From: Ilumatobacteraceae bacterium
GTDB lineage: Bacteria > Actinomycetota > Acidimicrobiia > Acidimicrobiales > Ilumatobacteraceae
Length of the DNA stretch: 48,426 bases
Reading direction: 5' to 3'
Assembly: GCA_017859785.1 (NCBI GenBank)
Contig: JAFMMJ010000005.1
Location: forward strand, 1-48,426
Positions 8,801 to 17,486 of this stretch are shown here, piece after piece. Positions within the stretch are counted from its first letter, which is position 1. Every line of letters begins with the position of its first letter. Below the pieces are notes generated by a model. It made no database searches and had not been told where the DNA came from. It saw only the letters and a program-made list of their open reading frames with translations. Made by a program: the position numbers and the translations under genes.

Positions 8801-8808
8801 CCGGCGCC

Positions 8809-10881
8809 ATGAGCGAGATGCAGTCGTCACCTTTCACCGATCTGGTCAGCCGCCTTCTCGACGGTCAGGTGTCGACGGGCCAGGTCGCGATCTCTCCCGA
8901 CGGGACACGCGTCGCCTTCACAACGTCTCGCGTCGACCTCGAGGGAAACACGTATCGACGCCAGATCTGGCTCGCCTCGATCGACGGCACCATCGCGCCG
9001 AGGCCGCTGACCTCAGGTGATCCTGGCGAGACGAATCCCGCGTGGTCGCCCGACGGTCGACATCTGGCGTTCGTTTCGCGGCGCGGCGGCGACCCGAACG
9101 ATCGTCGAGCGAGCCTGCACGTGATTCCGGTCGACGGACCCGGCGAGGTCCGCTGCCTCGTCGAACGACCAGACTCGCTCTCCTCCCCCGTCTGGTCACC
9201 CGACGGCCGACTGATCGCCTACGCCGCCCGAGTGCCCCACGATCGCTACTCGAAGTCGAGTGACGCTGACCGGGAACCTCGACAAATCGAGTCCTACTAC
9301 ACCCGTCTGAACGGCGAGGGCTGGGTCTTCGACCGACCCAACCATGTGTTCATCGTCGCGGCCGACGGCACGGGATCGCCGATCGACCTGACTCCCGTAT
9401 CGAGCCTTCCTGAGGGCGGCGCTCCCGATCACAGCGACTTCTGCTGGTCACCGGACTCCTCGTCATTGATCGTCGCCGCCGCTCGACACGAGGGCTGGGA
9501 CGTCGACCTCGCCTCCGATCTCTACCGGGTCATGCCAAGCGGCAACAGTGAACCAGCCGCGATGGAACTCCTGACCGACGGTGGCGCGAACATCGCCCTG
9601 CCGGCCGTCTCCCCTGACGGGACGCGGGTCGCGTTCCTCGGAAACGACGACCCCCTCACCTACCCGCAGAACGTCCGAGTCGGCGTGCTCGACCTCGCGA
9701 GCGGGTCGCGTCGATGGGTGTCCGAGGGGCTGGACCGGACGTTCGAGGTGACGTCGGGCGCTATCCGCCCGGTGTGGACGGCAGACGGCGCGTTGCTCGC
9801 GAGCGCGGAGGACCGCGGAACCTGCCACCTGTTCCAGCTCGACCCGATGGGATCTACGCCCCCGGAGCCGGTGACCACCGGCCGGCGCTCGGTCACCGCC
9901 TGGGACCATCGTGGAGGATCAACGGTGGTCGTTGTCTCCGAGGTCGACCGTCCTGGTCGTGTCGTCGCGCTCGATGGCACCTCTGAACGGGAACTGGTCG
10001 ATCCGGCCTCCGCCCTCGTCGATCGGATCGCTCCGGTCGGCTGGACTCACTTCACCGTTCCGTGCGCGAATCCGACGCCGGGGACGGACGGTGAGATCGA
10101 TGCCTGGATCATGTGCCCTCCCGGGGTCGACCCAACCGATGGTTCCTCGCCGTTACCAGTGATCGTCAACGTGCACGGCGGGCCCCACACCCAGTACAGC
10201 GAGTCGTTCTTCGATGAGGCGCAGGCTCAGGTAGCCGCTGGGTTCGTCGTGGTGATGTCGAATCCACGAGGTGGTTCCGGACGGGAGCAAGCTTGGGGTC
10301 AGGCCATCCTCGGTCCGAAGCATCCGGTCGCTCCCGGCACTGGTTGGGGGGTAGCCGACCTCGACGACGTGATCGCGGTGATCGACGCCGCCCTCGATCG
10401 CTTCCCGGTTTGTGATCGAGGTCGTGTCGGAATGCAGGGTGGGAGCTACGGCGGGTACATGGCGACCCTGCTCGCCTCCCGACACGCTGGGCGCCTTCGA
10501 GCCGTGTGCTCCGAGCGCGCCGTCAACAACCTGCTGACCGAGGAGTGGTCGAGCGACATCGGCACGATGTTCCGAGTCGAGCATGGTGTCGATCCGGTCA
10601 CCGACCCTGAGGAGTACCTGCGCATGTCACCGGTGCGCTTCGCCTCTGAGATCGATGTGCCGATGCTGATCATCCACAGCGAGGACGACATCCGCTGCCC
10701 GGTCAGCCAGGCGGAGGAGTTGTTCATCACGTTGCGCTGGCTCGGCAAGCCCGTGGTGTTCTGGCGTTTCCCCGGCGAGACCCACGAACTCTCCCGATCC
10801 GGGTCCCCCTTCCACCGTCGACGCCGCTTCGAGATCATTCTTGAGTGGTTCACCGAGCATCTCGCGGCCGCGGAGGTATGA
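8809..10881 (+). CDS. S9-family serine peptidase (prolyl oligopeptidase / acylaminoacyl-peptidase-like)
   Basis: A 690-residue oligopeptidase. The N-terminal ~400 residues contain repeated TolB/WD40-like blades ([42 protein letters not shown]), forming the propeller that limits access to small peptides. The C-terminal alpha/beta-hydrolase domain holds nucleophile S546 in GGSYGGYM, acid D627 in HSEDD, and H659 in [10 protein letters not shown]. No signal peptide is visible, so it is probably cytoplasmic. I placed the start at the ATG because a -10-like hexamer lies between it and the upstream GTG. The stop codon overlaps the region coding the ribosome binding site of the next gene, so they probably form an operon. 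Confidence 0.93.
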   Translation: MSEMQSSPFTDLVSRLLDGQVSTGQVAISPDGTRVAFTTSRVDLEGNTYRRQIWLASIDGTIAPRPLTSGDPGETNPAWSPDGRHLAFVSRRGGDPNDRRASLHVIPVDGPGEVRCLVERPDSLSSPVWSPDGRLIAYAARVPHDRYSKSSDADREPRQIESYYTRLNGEGWVFDRPNHVFIVAADGTGSPIDLTPVSSLPEGGAPDHSDFCWSPDSSSLIVAAARHEGWDVDLASDLYRVMPSGNSEPAAMELLTDGGANIALPAVSPDGTRVAFLGNDDPLTYPQNVRVGVLDLASGSRRWVSEGLDRTFEVTSGAIRPVWTADGALLASAEDRGTCHLFQLDPMGSTPPEPVTTGRRSVTAWDHRGGSTVVVVSEVDRPGRVVALDGTSERELVDPASALVDRIAPVGWTHFTVPCANPTPGTDGEIDAWIMCPPGVDPTDGSSPLPVIVNVHGGPHTQYSESFFDEAQAQVAAGFVVVMSNPRGGSGREQAWGQAILGPKHPVAPGTGWGVADLDDVIAVIDAALDRFPVCDRGRVGMQGGSYGGYMATLLASRHAGRLRAVCSERAVNNLLTEEWSSDIGTMFRVEHGVDPVTDPEEYLRMSPVRFASEIDVPMLIIHSEDDIRCPVSQAEELFITLRWLGKPVVFWRFPGETHELSRSGSPFHRRRRFEIILEWFTEHLAAAEV

Positions 10882-10882
10882 C

Positions 10883-11305
10883 GTGGCCCAGGTGAGTCAT
10901 CGCTTTCATCTCGCGGTGCCGGTCGACGACCTCGCGGCGGCCACCGAGTTCTACGGCGGTGTGCTCGGCTGCCCGATGGGCCGGAGCGCCGACACGTGGA
11001 TCGACTGGGACCTCTACGGACACCAACTCGTCACCCACCTCGACGAGGGGGCCGGTGTTCGCGTCTCGAATCCAGTCGATGGTCACGACGTCCCGGTTCC
11101 ACATTTCGGAGTGCTCCTCGACGTCGACACGTTTGGGGTGCTCGCCGAGCGCCTCAGGGCGGCTGGGGTCGAGTTCGTGATCGAGCCCTATCTCAGGTTC
11201 GAGGGTCTCCCCGGCGAGCAGTGGACGATGTTCCTGCTCGATCCCGCGGGGAACGCGCTCGAGTTCAAGGCGTTCGCGGACGACGCGCAGGTCTTCGCCC
11301 GCTAA
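10883..11305 (+). CDS. VOC-family (glyoxalase/bleomycin-resistance/dioxygenase fold) protein
   Basis: A 140-residue vicinal oxygen chelate protein with two beta-alpha-beta-beta-beta modules. The first begins [26 protein letters not shown], and the second ends [21 protein letters not shown]7 near the N-terminus and the final Glu of NALEFK are in the usual metal-ligand positions. The GTG start has GGAGG six bases upstream inside the end of the S9 peptidase gene and lies 1 base after its stop. Substrate unknown. Confidence 0.85.
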   Translation: MAQVSHRFHLAVPVDDLAAATEFYGGVLGCPMGRSADTWIDWDLYGHQLVTHLDEGAGVRVSNPVDGHDVPVPHFGVLLDVDTFGVLAERLRAAGVEFVIEPYLRFEGLPGEQWTMFLLDPAGNALEFKAFADDAQVFAR

Positions 11306-11311
11306 GTGATC

Positions 11312-11974
11312 TCAGCCGAGAGCGGCGAGAGACTCGGCGACCAACTGCTCAAGCAGACCGTCCGGGGTCTGCCCGCTGTAGCGCCACATGACCTCACCGG
11401 CGGGTGAGAGCATCACGAGTTGCGGGAACCCGGTGGTGCCGAACGCCGCCGCGGCCGTTGCTGACGCGTCGTCGGCGAGCACCGGGAAGGGGAACCGCTC
11501 GCGTTCCAGCCAGAGCGATGGCGGATAGTTCGCGCGGTCGGGTGAGGTGGCCGTCGCCACGGCGAAGACGTCGAGGCCAAAGGGCACGCGGAGGCTCTCC
11601 GCCCACTCCACGAGCATTGGCACTTCCGCCTGGCAGTGCGGGCACCAGTGGGCGAGGAACACGACGAGGGTCGGGGAACCGGGTCCGATGACGACGGGGG
11701 ATCCGTCGAACGAGGCTCCGGTGATGACGGGGGCGATCGCTCCGAGCGCCGGATCCCCGAGTGTGTCTCCACCGAAGGGGACGAGGGGCGCTCCGTCAAC
11801 CTGCACGGCCCGGTACTGCTCGCTGTCGGGGGTGAGGGTTCCTCCCCCGTCGGTCACAGCGACGATGACCAAGGTGACCGCGACCACGAGGATCACTGTG
11901 GCTAGGACGACGACAAGTTGGTTTCGACGACTGCCGCTCGCCTCGTGGTCCGCCGCGTCACGCGCACTCGACAT
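11312..11974 (-). CDS. Membrane-anchored TlpA/ResA-like thioredoxin-fold protein
   Basis: A 220-residue protein with one N-terminal membrane helix (~19-41) and an extracytoplasmic thioredoxin domain. The redox motif is WCPHC, with C111 and C114 in FLAHWCPHCQAEVPM. The cis-proline loop is represented by TTGFPQLVML. Such proteins reduce or exchange disulphides outside the membrane, for example in cytochrome c maturation, but no cytochrome genes adjoin it here. A strong AGGAGGGAG lies six bases before the ATG. It is divergent from the zinc-finger membrane protein gene with 69 bases between them. Confidence 0.88.
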   Translation of the reverse strand: MSSARDAADHEASGSRRNQLVVVLATVILVVAVTLVIVAVTDGGGTLTPDSEQYRAVQVDGAPLVPFGGDTLGDPALGAIAPVITGASFDGSPVVIGPGSPTLVVFLAHWCPHCQAEVPMLVEWAESLRVPFGLDVFAVATATSPDRANYPPSLWLERERFPFPVLADDASATAAAAFGTTGFPQLVMLSPAGEVMWRYSGQTPDGLLEQLVAESLAALG

Positions 11975-12043
11975 GCCGGTCTCCCTCCTGAACTGTCTCG
12001 GTCGTTCGGGAACCGCTCAGAGTTTCCAGACGACCATGTCAGT

Positions 12044-12694
12044 ATGCCGTCGATGAATTCTGAGCGGGCCGTGACCTGCGACATGGTCATCGAAGCCGTG
12101 TCTGCCTCATTCGACGGTGAGGCGATCGATGTTGAGGCGCGGTTCATCGGGGCGCATCTCGCGGTCTGCGAGCGCTGCACCAAGATCGTCGGGTCGCTCC
12201 CCCGCGTCTCCCCTGACGGGAGCGATCTCGTGGGTGCGGGTCTGACGGGACGGTCGCGACGCCTTGGTTTGCTCGCCTCCCGAACGGCTGAGTGGGGCCT
12301 GTCACGGGCGTTGATCGCGCTCGCTGCCGTGCAGATACTCGTGTTCTCACTGATCGACCTGTTCAGCGGTGGCTCCCACGAGGCGCGTCACCTCGCCGCG
12401 TTCACCCTCGCCTACGGACTCCTCCTCGCGACGGTCGCGTTCCGCCCGGCACGGGCCCGAACCGCGCTCCCGGTGGCCCTACTGCTCGGACTCACGCTCG
12501 CGATCACCGCCGTGGTCGATCTCATCGCCGGCCGCGTCCCTCTTGCGGGTGAGGCACTCCACCTCCCTGAACTGGTGAGCCTCGCGGCGGTCGCCCATCT
12601 GGCGGGCTTGTTCGACCGGCCGCTCAGAAACCGACGGGGCGTCTCGGCTCGTAGAGCGACTCGAGTCGCTCCCGTTCCGAGTCGTCGAGGGTGA
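12044..12694 (+). CDS. Membrane protein with N-terminal anti-sigma-type zinc finger
   Basis: A 216-residue protein. An N-terminal ~45-residue region ends in HLAVCERC, matching the H-x3-C-x2-C signature of ZAS (zinc-binding anti-sigma) domains. Four to five hydrophobic helices fill residues ~80-205. By analogy it would bind a sigma factor at the membrane, but no sigma gene is in the window and the rest resembles no family I can name. The start could also be the ATG three codons later. Its last 71 bases overlap the 3' end of the convergent aldo/keto reductase gene, so the Arg-rich tail after about residue 193 may be poorly conserved. Confidence 0.65.
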   Translation: MPSMNSERAVTCDMVIEAVSASFDGEAIDVEARFIGAHLAVCERCTKIVGSLPRVSPDGSDLVGAGLTGRSRRLGLLASRTAEWGLSRALIALAAVQILVFSLIDLFSGGSHEARHLAAFTLAYGLLLATVAFRPARARTALPVALLLGLTLAITAVVDLIAGRVPLAGEALHLPELVSLAAVAHLAGLFDRPLRNRRGVSARRATRVAPVPSRRG

Positions 12695-13613
12695 TCGAGA
12701 GCGCGGCCACCGCGTCGTTCAGATGGTGGGGCCTCGTCGCCCCGACGATCGGTGATGAGACGACCGGGTTCGCGAGCACCCAGGCCAAAGCGACGCTCGC
12801 CATCGAGACACCGCGCTCCCCGGCGATCGCGGCCACCTCCTCGACGATTCGTCGGTCGTCGTCGCGGTAGAGGGTGCCGCCGAACTGGTCGGTCGCGGAT
12901 CGCTCGGTGGCCTCATCCCACGGTCGCGCCAACCGTCCGCGGGCGAGTGGGCTCCACGGAATGACTCCGACGCCCTGATCAGCGCAGAGCGGAAGCATCT
13001 CGCGCTCCTCTTCTCGATTCAGCAGGTTGTAGTGGTCCTGCATGGCGACGAACGGGGTCCATCCGTTCTCCGCCGCGACGTGTTGGGCCTTGGCGAACTG
13101 CCATGCCCACATCGACGAGGCGCCTAGGTAGAGCGCCTTGCCAGCGCGCACCACATCGTTGAGGGCCTCCATCGTCTCCTCGATCGGGGTTCGGGGATCC
13201 CATCGATGGATTTGGTAAAGGTCGACGTGATCGGTGCCAAGGCGACGAAGGCTGTCGTCGATCGCGGTCATGATCGCCCGCCTCGACAGTCCGGCGCCGT
13301 TCGGGCCGTCGTGCATACGTCCGTGCACCTTGGTCGCGATGACCACCTGATCGCGGGAGGTGAGCGAGTTGATCGCGCGGCCGAGGTATTCCTCGCTTGT
13401 CCCGAGCGAGTACACGTTCGCGGTGTCGAAGAAGTTGATGCCGAGGTCGAGCGCCTGAGCGAAGAACGGCCGCGAGGAGTCCTCGTCGAGCGACCACGGG
13501 TGGGTGCCACGCCCGGGCTCGCCGTAGCTCATGCACCCGAGGCAGATCCTCGACACCTCCATTCCGGTCGATCCCAGTCGTGTGTATTTCATCGTGGTGT
13601 CGGATCCCGACAT
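12624..13613 (-). CDS. Aldo/keto reductase
   Basis: A 329-residue NADPH-dependent aldo/keto reductase of the (beta/alpha)8 type. The catalytic tetrad is visible: Asp and Tyr in FFDTANVYSLGTSEEYLG, Lys in VIATKVHG and His in DLYQIHRWDP. It starts MSGSDTTMKYTRLGSTGMEVS. The ATG at 13613 is chosen because GGAGGGG lies seven bases upstream; a GTG six codons earlier is upstream of that site. Similar proteins (YajO/Tas-like) reduce varied carbonyls, and the substrate here is unknown. It is divergent from the flavin monooxygenase gene. Confidence 0.93.
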   Translation of the reverse strand: MSGSDTTMKYTRLGSTGMEVSRICLGCMSYGEPGRGTHPWSLDEDSSRPFFAQALDLGINFFDTANVYSLGTSEEYLGRAINSLTSRDQVVIATKVHGRMHDGPNGAGLSRRAIMTAIDDSLRRLGTDHVDLYQIHRWDPRTPIEETMEALNDVVRAGKALYLGASSMWAWQFAKAQHVAAENGWTPFVAMQDHYNLLNREEEREMLPLCADQGVGVIPWSPLARGRLARPWDEATERSATDQFGGTLYRDDDRRIVEEVAAIAGERGVSMASVALAWVLANPVVSSPIVGATRPHHLNDAVAALSITLDDSERERLESLYEPRRPVGF

Positions 13614-13678
13614 CGCTGTCCCCTCCCGCACGGCAGGGTGATCCGAAAAGATCAGGGTCCCCGCCTCAACCCCGAAAG

Positions 13679-13684
13679 TAGTGT
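13679..13684 (+). promoter_or_regulatory. Leaderless -10 (TAGTGT-N6-ATG)
   Basis: TAGTGT followed by GATCCC and the ATG of the flavin monooxygenase gene. It has the exact geometry of actinobacterial leaderless promoters. Confidence 0.55.
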
Positions 13685-13690
13685 GATCCC

Positions 13691-15181
13691 ATGTCCTCTC
13701 GCCCGGTCGACCATGACGTCGTCATCGTTGGCGCGGGCATCTCGGGAATCGGCGCGGCGTACCACTTGAGCACGCTCTGCCCCGATCGCTCGTTCTCGAT
13801 CCTCGAAGGTCGCTCGGATATCGGTGGCACGTGGAGCCTGTTCCGCTATCCCGGTGTTCGCTCCGACAGTGACATGCACACCCTCGGCTACTCCTTCAAG
13901 CCGTGGACGGCCGACAAGTCGATCGCCGATGGGGCTTCGATCATGGAGTACCTCCGCGAGACCGTCGAGGAGTACGACATCGCCCGCCATATCCGCTTCA
14001 ACCATCAGGTGCGGCGGGCGGAGTGGTCGAGCGAGGAGGCGCGGTGGACACTGACGGTCACCACACCCGATGGCCCGTCGGTGACGACCTGCTCGTTCCT
14101 CTTCGTCTGCGCGGGCTACTACTCGTATCGGGCGGGCCACACCCCTGACTTCACCGGACGCGACGACTTCGAGGGCCTGATCGTGCACCCTCAAGACTGG
14201 CCCGACGACCTGGACGTCTCAGGGCGTCGAGTCGTGGTCATCGGATCGGGGGCGACGGCGGTGACGCTCGTGCCGGCACTCGCCGAGTCGGGGGCCGACG
14301 TCACGATGCTCCAACGTTCGCCGACCTACATGGTCGCGAGGCCCGACACCGACCGGATCGCTCTCGCGTTGCGCCGCTTCCTGCCCGAACGCCTCGTGTA
14401 TCGGATCGTCCGCCGTAAGAACGTCTTCCAACAGCAATTCGTCTATCGCAAGACCCGCACCGATCCGGATCTGATCCGACGCCGCCTGCTCGACGGCGTT
14501 CGGGCGGCTCTCGGGCCAGGTCACGACATCGAGACCGACTACACCCCGTCGTACGACCCGTGGGATCAGCGACTGTGCCTTGTCCCCAACGGCGACTTCT
14601 TCTCAGCGGTCCGCTCGGGCCAAGCCCGCGTCATCACCGCGACCATCGACCGTTTCACTCCCAACGGGGTCGCGCTCGACGACGGCAGGGAGCTCGCAGC
14701 CGATGTGATCGTCACGGCCACCGGTCTGGAGTTGGTGAACCTCGGCGAGATGGAGGTCGCTGTCGACGGGGCCGAGGTCGACTTCTCCTCCACGCTCACG
14801 TACCGCGGTGTCGCCTACTCCGACGTGCCGAACCTGGTGTCGACCTTCGGCTACATCAACGCCTCGTGGACGCTTCGGGCGGACTTGGTGTCGACGTACG
14901 TGTGTCGCTTGCTCAACCATCTCCGTGATAGCGGCCACGCCCAGGCGACCCCGCGACGACGACCGGAGGACGCACACATGACCCTGCGGCCGTGGATCGA
15001 CGACTTCTCGGCCGGCTATCTGCAACGCATGATTCCGGCGCTTCCCAAGCAGGGTGACCGCGAGCCTTGGACAAATCCGCAGCGCTACGCGGCCGATCGC
15101 CGCGCCCTCCTCAGCGCACCCATCGATGACGGCGTCATGACCTTCTCATCCCCTCGCGTCGCCCTCACAGCCGACCGGTGA
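13691..15181 (+). CDS. Flavin-containing (Baeyer-Villiger-type, EthA-like) monooxygenase
   Basis: A 496-residue FAD- and NADPH-binding monooxygenase. The FAD Rossmann motif is VGAGISGIGAA at ~13-23, followed by DIGGTWSLFRYPGVRSDSDM, typical of EthA-like enzymes. The fingerprint region is F-x-G-x-x-x-F-x-G then VHPQDWP (BVMO consensus ends H-T-x-x-W-P; the HPQ-x-WP form is the EthA-group variant). The second Rossmann motif GSGATA follows. Expected reaction: oxygen insertion next to a ketone, or S-oxidation. Its stop overlaps the start of the secreted repeat protein gene by 4 bases (GTGA), an unexpected partner. Confidence 0.9.
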   Translation: MSSRPVDHDVVIVGAGISGIGAAYHLSTLCPDRSFSILEGRSDIGGTWSLFRYPGVRSDSDMHTLGYSFKPWTADKSIADGASIMEYLRETVEEYDIARHIRFNHQVRRAEWSSEEARWTLTVTTPDGPSVTTCSFLFVCAGYYSYRAGHTPDFTGRDDFEGLIVHPQDWPDDLDVSGRRVVVIGSGATAVTLVPALAESGADVTMLQRSPTYMVARPDTDRIALALRRFLPERLVYRIVRRKNVFQQQFVYRKTRTDPDLIRRRLLDGVRAALGPGHDIETDYTPSYDPWDQRLCLVPNGDFFSAVRSGQARVITATIDRFTPNGVALDDGRELAADVIVTATGLELVNLGEMEVAVDGAEVDFSSTLTYRGVAYSDVPNLVSTFGYINASWTLRADLVSTYVCRLLNHLRDSGHAQATPRRRPEDAHMTLRPWIDDFSAGYLQRMIPALPKQGDREPWTNPQRYAADRRALLSAPIDDGVMTFSSPRVALTADR

Positions 15182-17292
15182 GGCTCGCGGCAACCATCGC
15201 GGCCGGTCTGCTCGGGATCGGCGCGACATCGCTCCCGGTTGTGGCGGGCGACGATTCCGTCGCGGCTGTGGCTCCGTCAGCGGGATCGATCACATCCTCG
15301 GCGCTCACCGCCTTCTCCCTTGAGTTCGATCCGGTCGGCACGATCGGCTCCCTCGGCGTCGAATGGACCTACACCGGCGACTGGTCGGATTCGGCCTTCG
15401 GTTACGACGTCTACATGAGGTGGGACTCCTCAGGTCGGTGGTTCACCTGGGAGACCGACACGTCCTCACTCGATTACGGGCGCCCGACCGGCTACCACTC
15501 TGGTCCGCTCTACGACCCGGCGGCGGCGATCGTGCGCATCGAGTTCTATCCCCACGACGCCGACGGCTGCTCGGGCGATGACCCGGAGCAGGACTGTTAT
15601 TGGGAGGTCTACGACCCCTTCGACGAAAATCACGGCGGCATTGCGATCCAGATCGAGCGAACCGCCGACGGGCTTCCCACCGATCTCGGGCCCGTGCACC
15701 TCGCCACCCCCGGTGACGCCTGGGGAGGGTTCCCTATCGTCGGCTCGGTGGTCGACGCCGGCCCGGTCACGAGCGGACGGGTCAGCATCGACGCGTTCCA
15801 GATCCCGTGCTCCTGGCATGAGACTTGCGCGCCGGTGCCAACGAACGCCCAGGGCACGAGTTTCGGCGCTTTCGGAACCCTGACCACCACCGGTGATACC
15901 TGGTCGACGGCGATCGGTTGGCCGGGTCGCTACACGATTTTCGTCACCGATAACGCGACCGGTCGACGTATCCAAGGCTTCGATGATCTCGCGCCCGGTT
16001 CGATCCCCGACATCGACCTCGGCGCACCGTGTTTCGGTCTCGACCGCTGCGTCGTGTTGTCCGGCGCGTCCGAGGTGAGCCCTCCGGTCGGCACCTTCCA
16101 CCCGACAGCACCGACCCGCGTCCTCGACACAAGGATCGGTCTCGGAATTCCGAACGGCGCCGTGCGGTCCGGAGATGGTTCGGCCTCGACGACCAACCCG
16201 GAGATCCGACTCGACGAGCGGCGCAACCATGACCTTGTCGTCACCGGGGTTGGAGGGGTCCCAGCGTCGGGCGTATCGGCGGTGCTCCTCAATCTCACCG
16301 CGGTCGAACCGACGGCGAATGGCTATCTGACCGTCGGCCCGCGCCCCGCCGGCCAGGGCAACGTCTTCGACGACCAGTCCGACTACGGCGCCTGGCCAAG
16401 CGCCTCGAACCTCAACCTGTCGCGAGGAGTGACCGCGCCGAACATGGTGCTCGCCCGTGTCGGCGCCGGCGGCGCGATCCGGTTCCACCTTTCCGAAGGA
16501 TCGACCCATCTCATCGCCGATGTCGCCGGGTGGTTCGGCTACGGCCCGAACGCCGACGGTGTCGGTTTCTCTGGTGTCACCCCAACCCGGTTGCTCGACT
16601 CCCGGCTCGCGGGTGGTGCGTTCTCCCCGGGAGAAATTCGACGGGTGGCCGTGGCCGGGGTCGCAGGGGTGCCCGCCGACGCCAGGTCCGTGGTGCTGAA
16701 CGTGACCGCAGCCGATCCGGTCGGCTCGGGCTACGTCACGGTGTTCCCAGCAGGTTCACCCGCGCCGAACGCGTCGAATCTCAACCTGCGTCGAGGCGTC
16801 ACCCGTCCGAATCTGGTTGTTGTCGAGGTGGGCGCGTCCGGAGCTGTCGATCTGCTCGCAGCAGGCACCTCCACGCATCTCCTCGTCGATGTGCTCGGCT
16901 ACTTCGGTGACGGCGGGATGACGACCGCGGTCGATCCGGTGAGGGTGTTCGACACACGGACCGGTCGCGGGACAGCAGCAGGCGCGATGGGTCATGGTGA
17001 GACGCGAACCATCCGAATCGGTGGTGTCGAGGGCGTGCCGGCAGGCGCGACCGGAGTGCATGTGAACATCACCGTCGTCTCACCGACGGCGGCTGGCTAT
17101 CTGTCGGTGTGGCCGACGGGAGCCGCCCAGCCGACCGTGTCGAATCTCAACTGGCGGGCCGGCGAGGTGGTGCCGAATATGGCGATCGTCGGCCTCGGCG
17201 GTGACGGGACACTGCAGGTGTTCCTGTCAACGGGAAACGACTCCACCGGCTCGGGCCACGTGCTCGTCGACGTGCTCGGCTGGATCGGGTGA
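15178..17292 (+). CDS. Secreted protein with three C-terminal P-x-RVLDTR repeats
   Basis: A 704-residue protein with a Sec-type signal peptide (residues 1-~22, hydrophobic core AATIAAGLLGIGATSLPVV). An N-terminal region (~40-300) with three Cys pairs resembles no family I recognise. It is followed by three modules of about 110-145 residues at ~312-455, 468-578 and 586-704. Each begins P-x-R-(V/L)-(L/F)-D-(T/S)-R, contains a GVP...VLLNLT-like strand, a SNLN(L/W) tract and ends H-L-(I/L)-(A/V)-D-V-x-G-(W/Y)-(F/I)-G. Such modules recur in extracellular proteins of actinobacteria, function unknown. The GTG start overlaps the monooxygenase stop. No cell-wall anchor is seen. Confidence 0.85.
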   Translation: MRLAATIAAGLLGIGATSLPVVAGDDSVAAVAPSAGSITSSALTAFSLEFDPVGTIGSLGVEWTYTGDWSDSAFGYDVYMRWDSSGRWFTWETDTSSLDYGRPTGYHSGPLYDPAAAIVRIEFYPHDADGCSGDDPEQDCYWEVYDPFDENHGGIAIQIERTADGLPTDLGPVHLATPGDAWGGFPIVGSVVDAGPVTSGRVSIDAFQIPCSWHETCAPVPTNAQGTSFGAFGTLTTTGDTWSTAIGWPGRYTIFVTDNATGRRIQGFDDLAPGSIPDIDLGAPCFGLDRCVVLSGASEVSPPVGTFHPTAPTRVLDTRIGLGIPNGAVRSGDGSASTTNPEIRLDERRNHDLVVTGVGGVPASGVSAVLLNLTAVEPTANGYLTVGPRPAGQGNVFDDQSDYGAWPSASNLNLSRGVTAPNMVLARVGAGGAIRFHLSEGSTHLIADVAGWFGYGPNADGVGFSGVTPTRLLDSRLAGGAFSPGEIRRVAVAGVAGVPADARSVVLNVTAADPVGSGYVTVFPAGSPAPNASNLNLRRGVTRPNLVVVEVGASGAVDLLAAGTSTHLLVDVLGYFGDGGMTTAVDPVRVFDTRTGRGTAAGAMGHGETRTIRIGGVEGVPAGATGVHVNITVVSPTAAGYLSVWPTGAAQPTVSNLNWRAGEVVPNMAIVGLGGDGTLQVFLSTGNDSTGSGHVLVDVLGWIG
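16111..17289 (+). repeat. Three tandem protein-coding P-x-RVLDTR modules
   Basis: The modules lie at about 16111-16542, 16579-16911 and 16933-17289. The first has an insertion around residues 390-406. Similarity is clear at protein level (RVLDTR/RLLDSR/RVFDTR; SNLNL/SNLNL/SNLNW), while the DNA has diverged, implying old duplications. Confidence 0.75.
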
Positions 17293-17299
17293 ACGACGG

Positions 17300-17315
17300 C
17301 CAGCCCACTGGCTGG
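17300..17315 (+). terminator. Hairpin after the repeat-protein gene
   Basis: CCAGCC-CACT-GGCTGG is a perfect 6-bp stem with a 4-base loop, 8 bases after the stop codon, followed by TT and a further short palindrome (17316-17328). There is no long T tract. Confidence 0.5.
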
Positions 17316-17338
17316 TTGGCTCAGCCAAGAAACGCGAA

Positions 17339-17360
17339 CACCCCGGTCGCGACCGGGGTG
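17339..17360. terminator. 22-bp perfect palindrome, probable bidirectional terminator
   Basis: Perfectly self-complementary from CACCCCGGTCG to CGACCGGGGTG. It abuts the 3' CCA end of the tRNA gene on one side and lies after the secreted-protein gene on the other, so it can fold in either transcript. Confidence 0.65.
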
Positions 17361-17437
17361 TGGTGGGCACGACGGGACTCGAACCCGGGACCTCCACCGT
17401 GTCATGGTGGCGCTCTAACCAACTGAGCTACGCGCCC
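17361..17437 (-). tRNA. tRNA-Val (anticodon GAC)
   Basis: A 77-base cloverleaf on the minus strand. The acceptor arm is GGGCGCG with CGTGCCC (one G-U), the D-arm is AGCTCAGTTGGTTAGAGC, the anticodon stem is CCACC/GGTGG around loop ATGACAC with anticodon GAC, and the T-arm is CCGGGTTCGAGTCCCG. The 3' CCA is encoded. It lies between the hemW operon end and a strong palindrome. Confidence 0.97.
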
Positions 17438-17449
17438 GTAGCGGCTCGG

Positions 17450-17455
17450 AGTGTA
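17450..17455 (-). promoter_or_regulatory. Probable -10 of the tRNA-Val gene (TACACT)
   Basis: Minus-strand GGGGGTACACT, 12 bases before the mature tRNA 5' end. This suggests separate transcription from hemW. Confidence 0.45.
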
Positions 17456-17461
17456 CCCCCT

Positions 17462-17484
17462 GGCCGGAGTCGGCACCACCGGCC
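17462..17484 (-). terminator. Terminator-like hairpin after hemW
   Basis: GGCCGG and CCGGCC pair as a 6-bp stem around an 11-base loop, immediately after the hemW stop codon. Confidence 0.45.
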
Positions 17485-17486
17485 GG

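Noticed and set aside
8785-8808. Upstream GTG start for the S9 peptidase
   Set aside because: A -10-like TAGCGT lies between it and the ATG, and the extra eight residues have no family support.
17361-17437. tRNA-Val as an integration (att) site
   Set aside because: No integrase, no repeated tRNA 3' end nearby, and flanking genes look ordinary for the chromosome.
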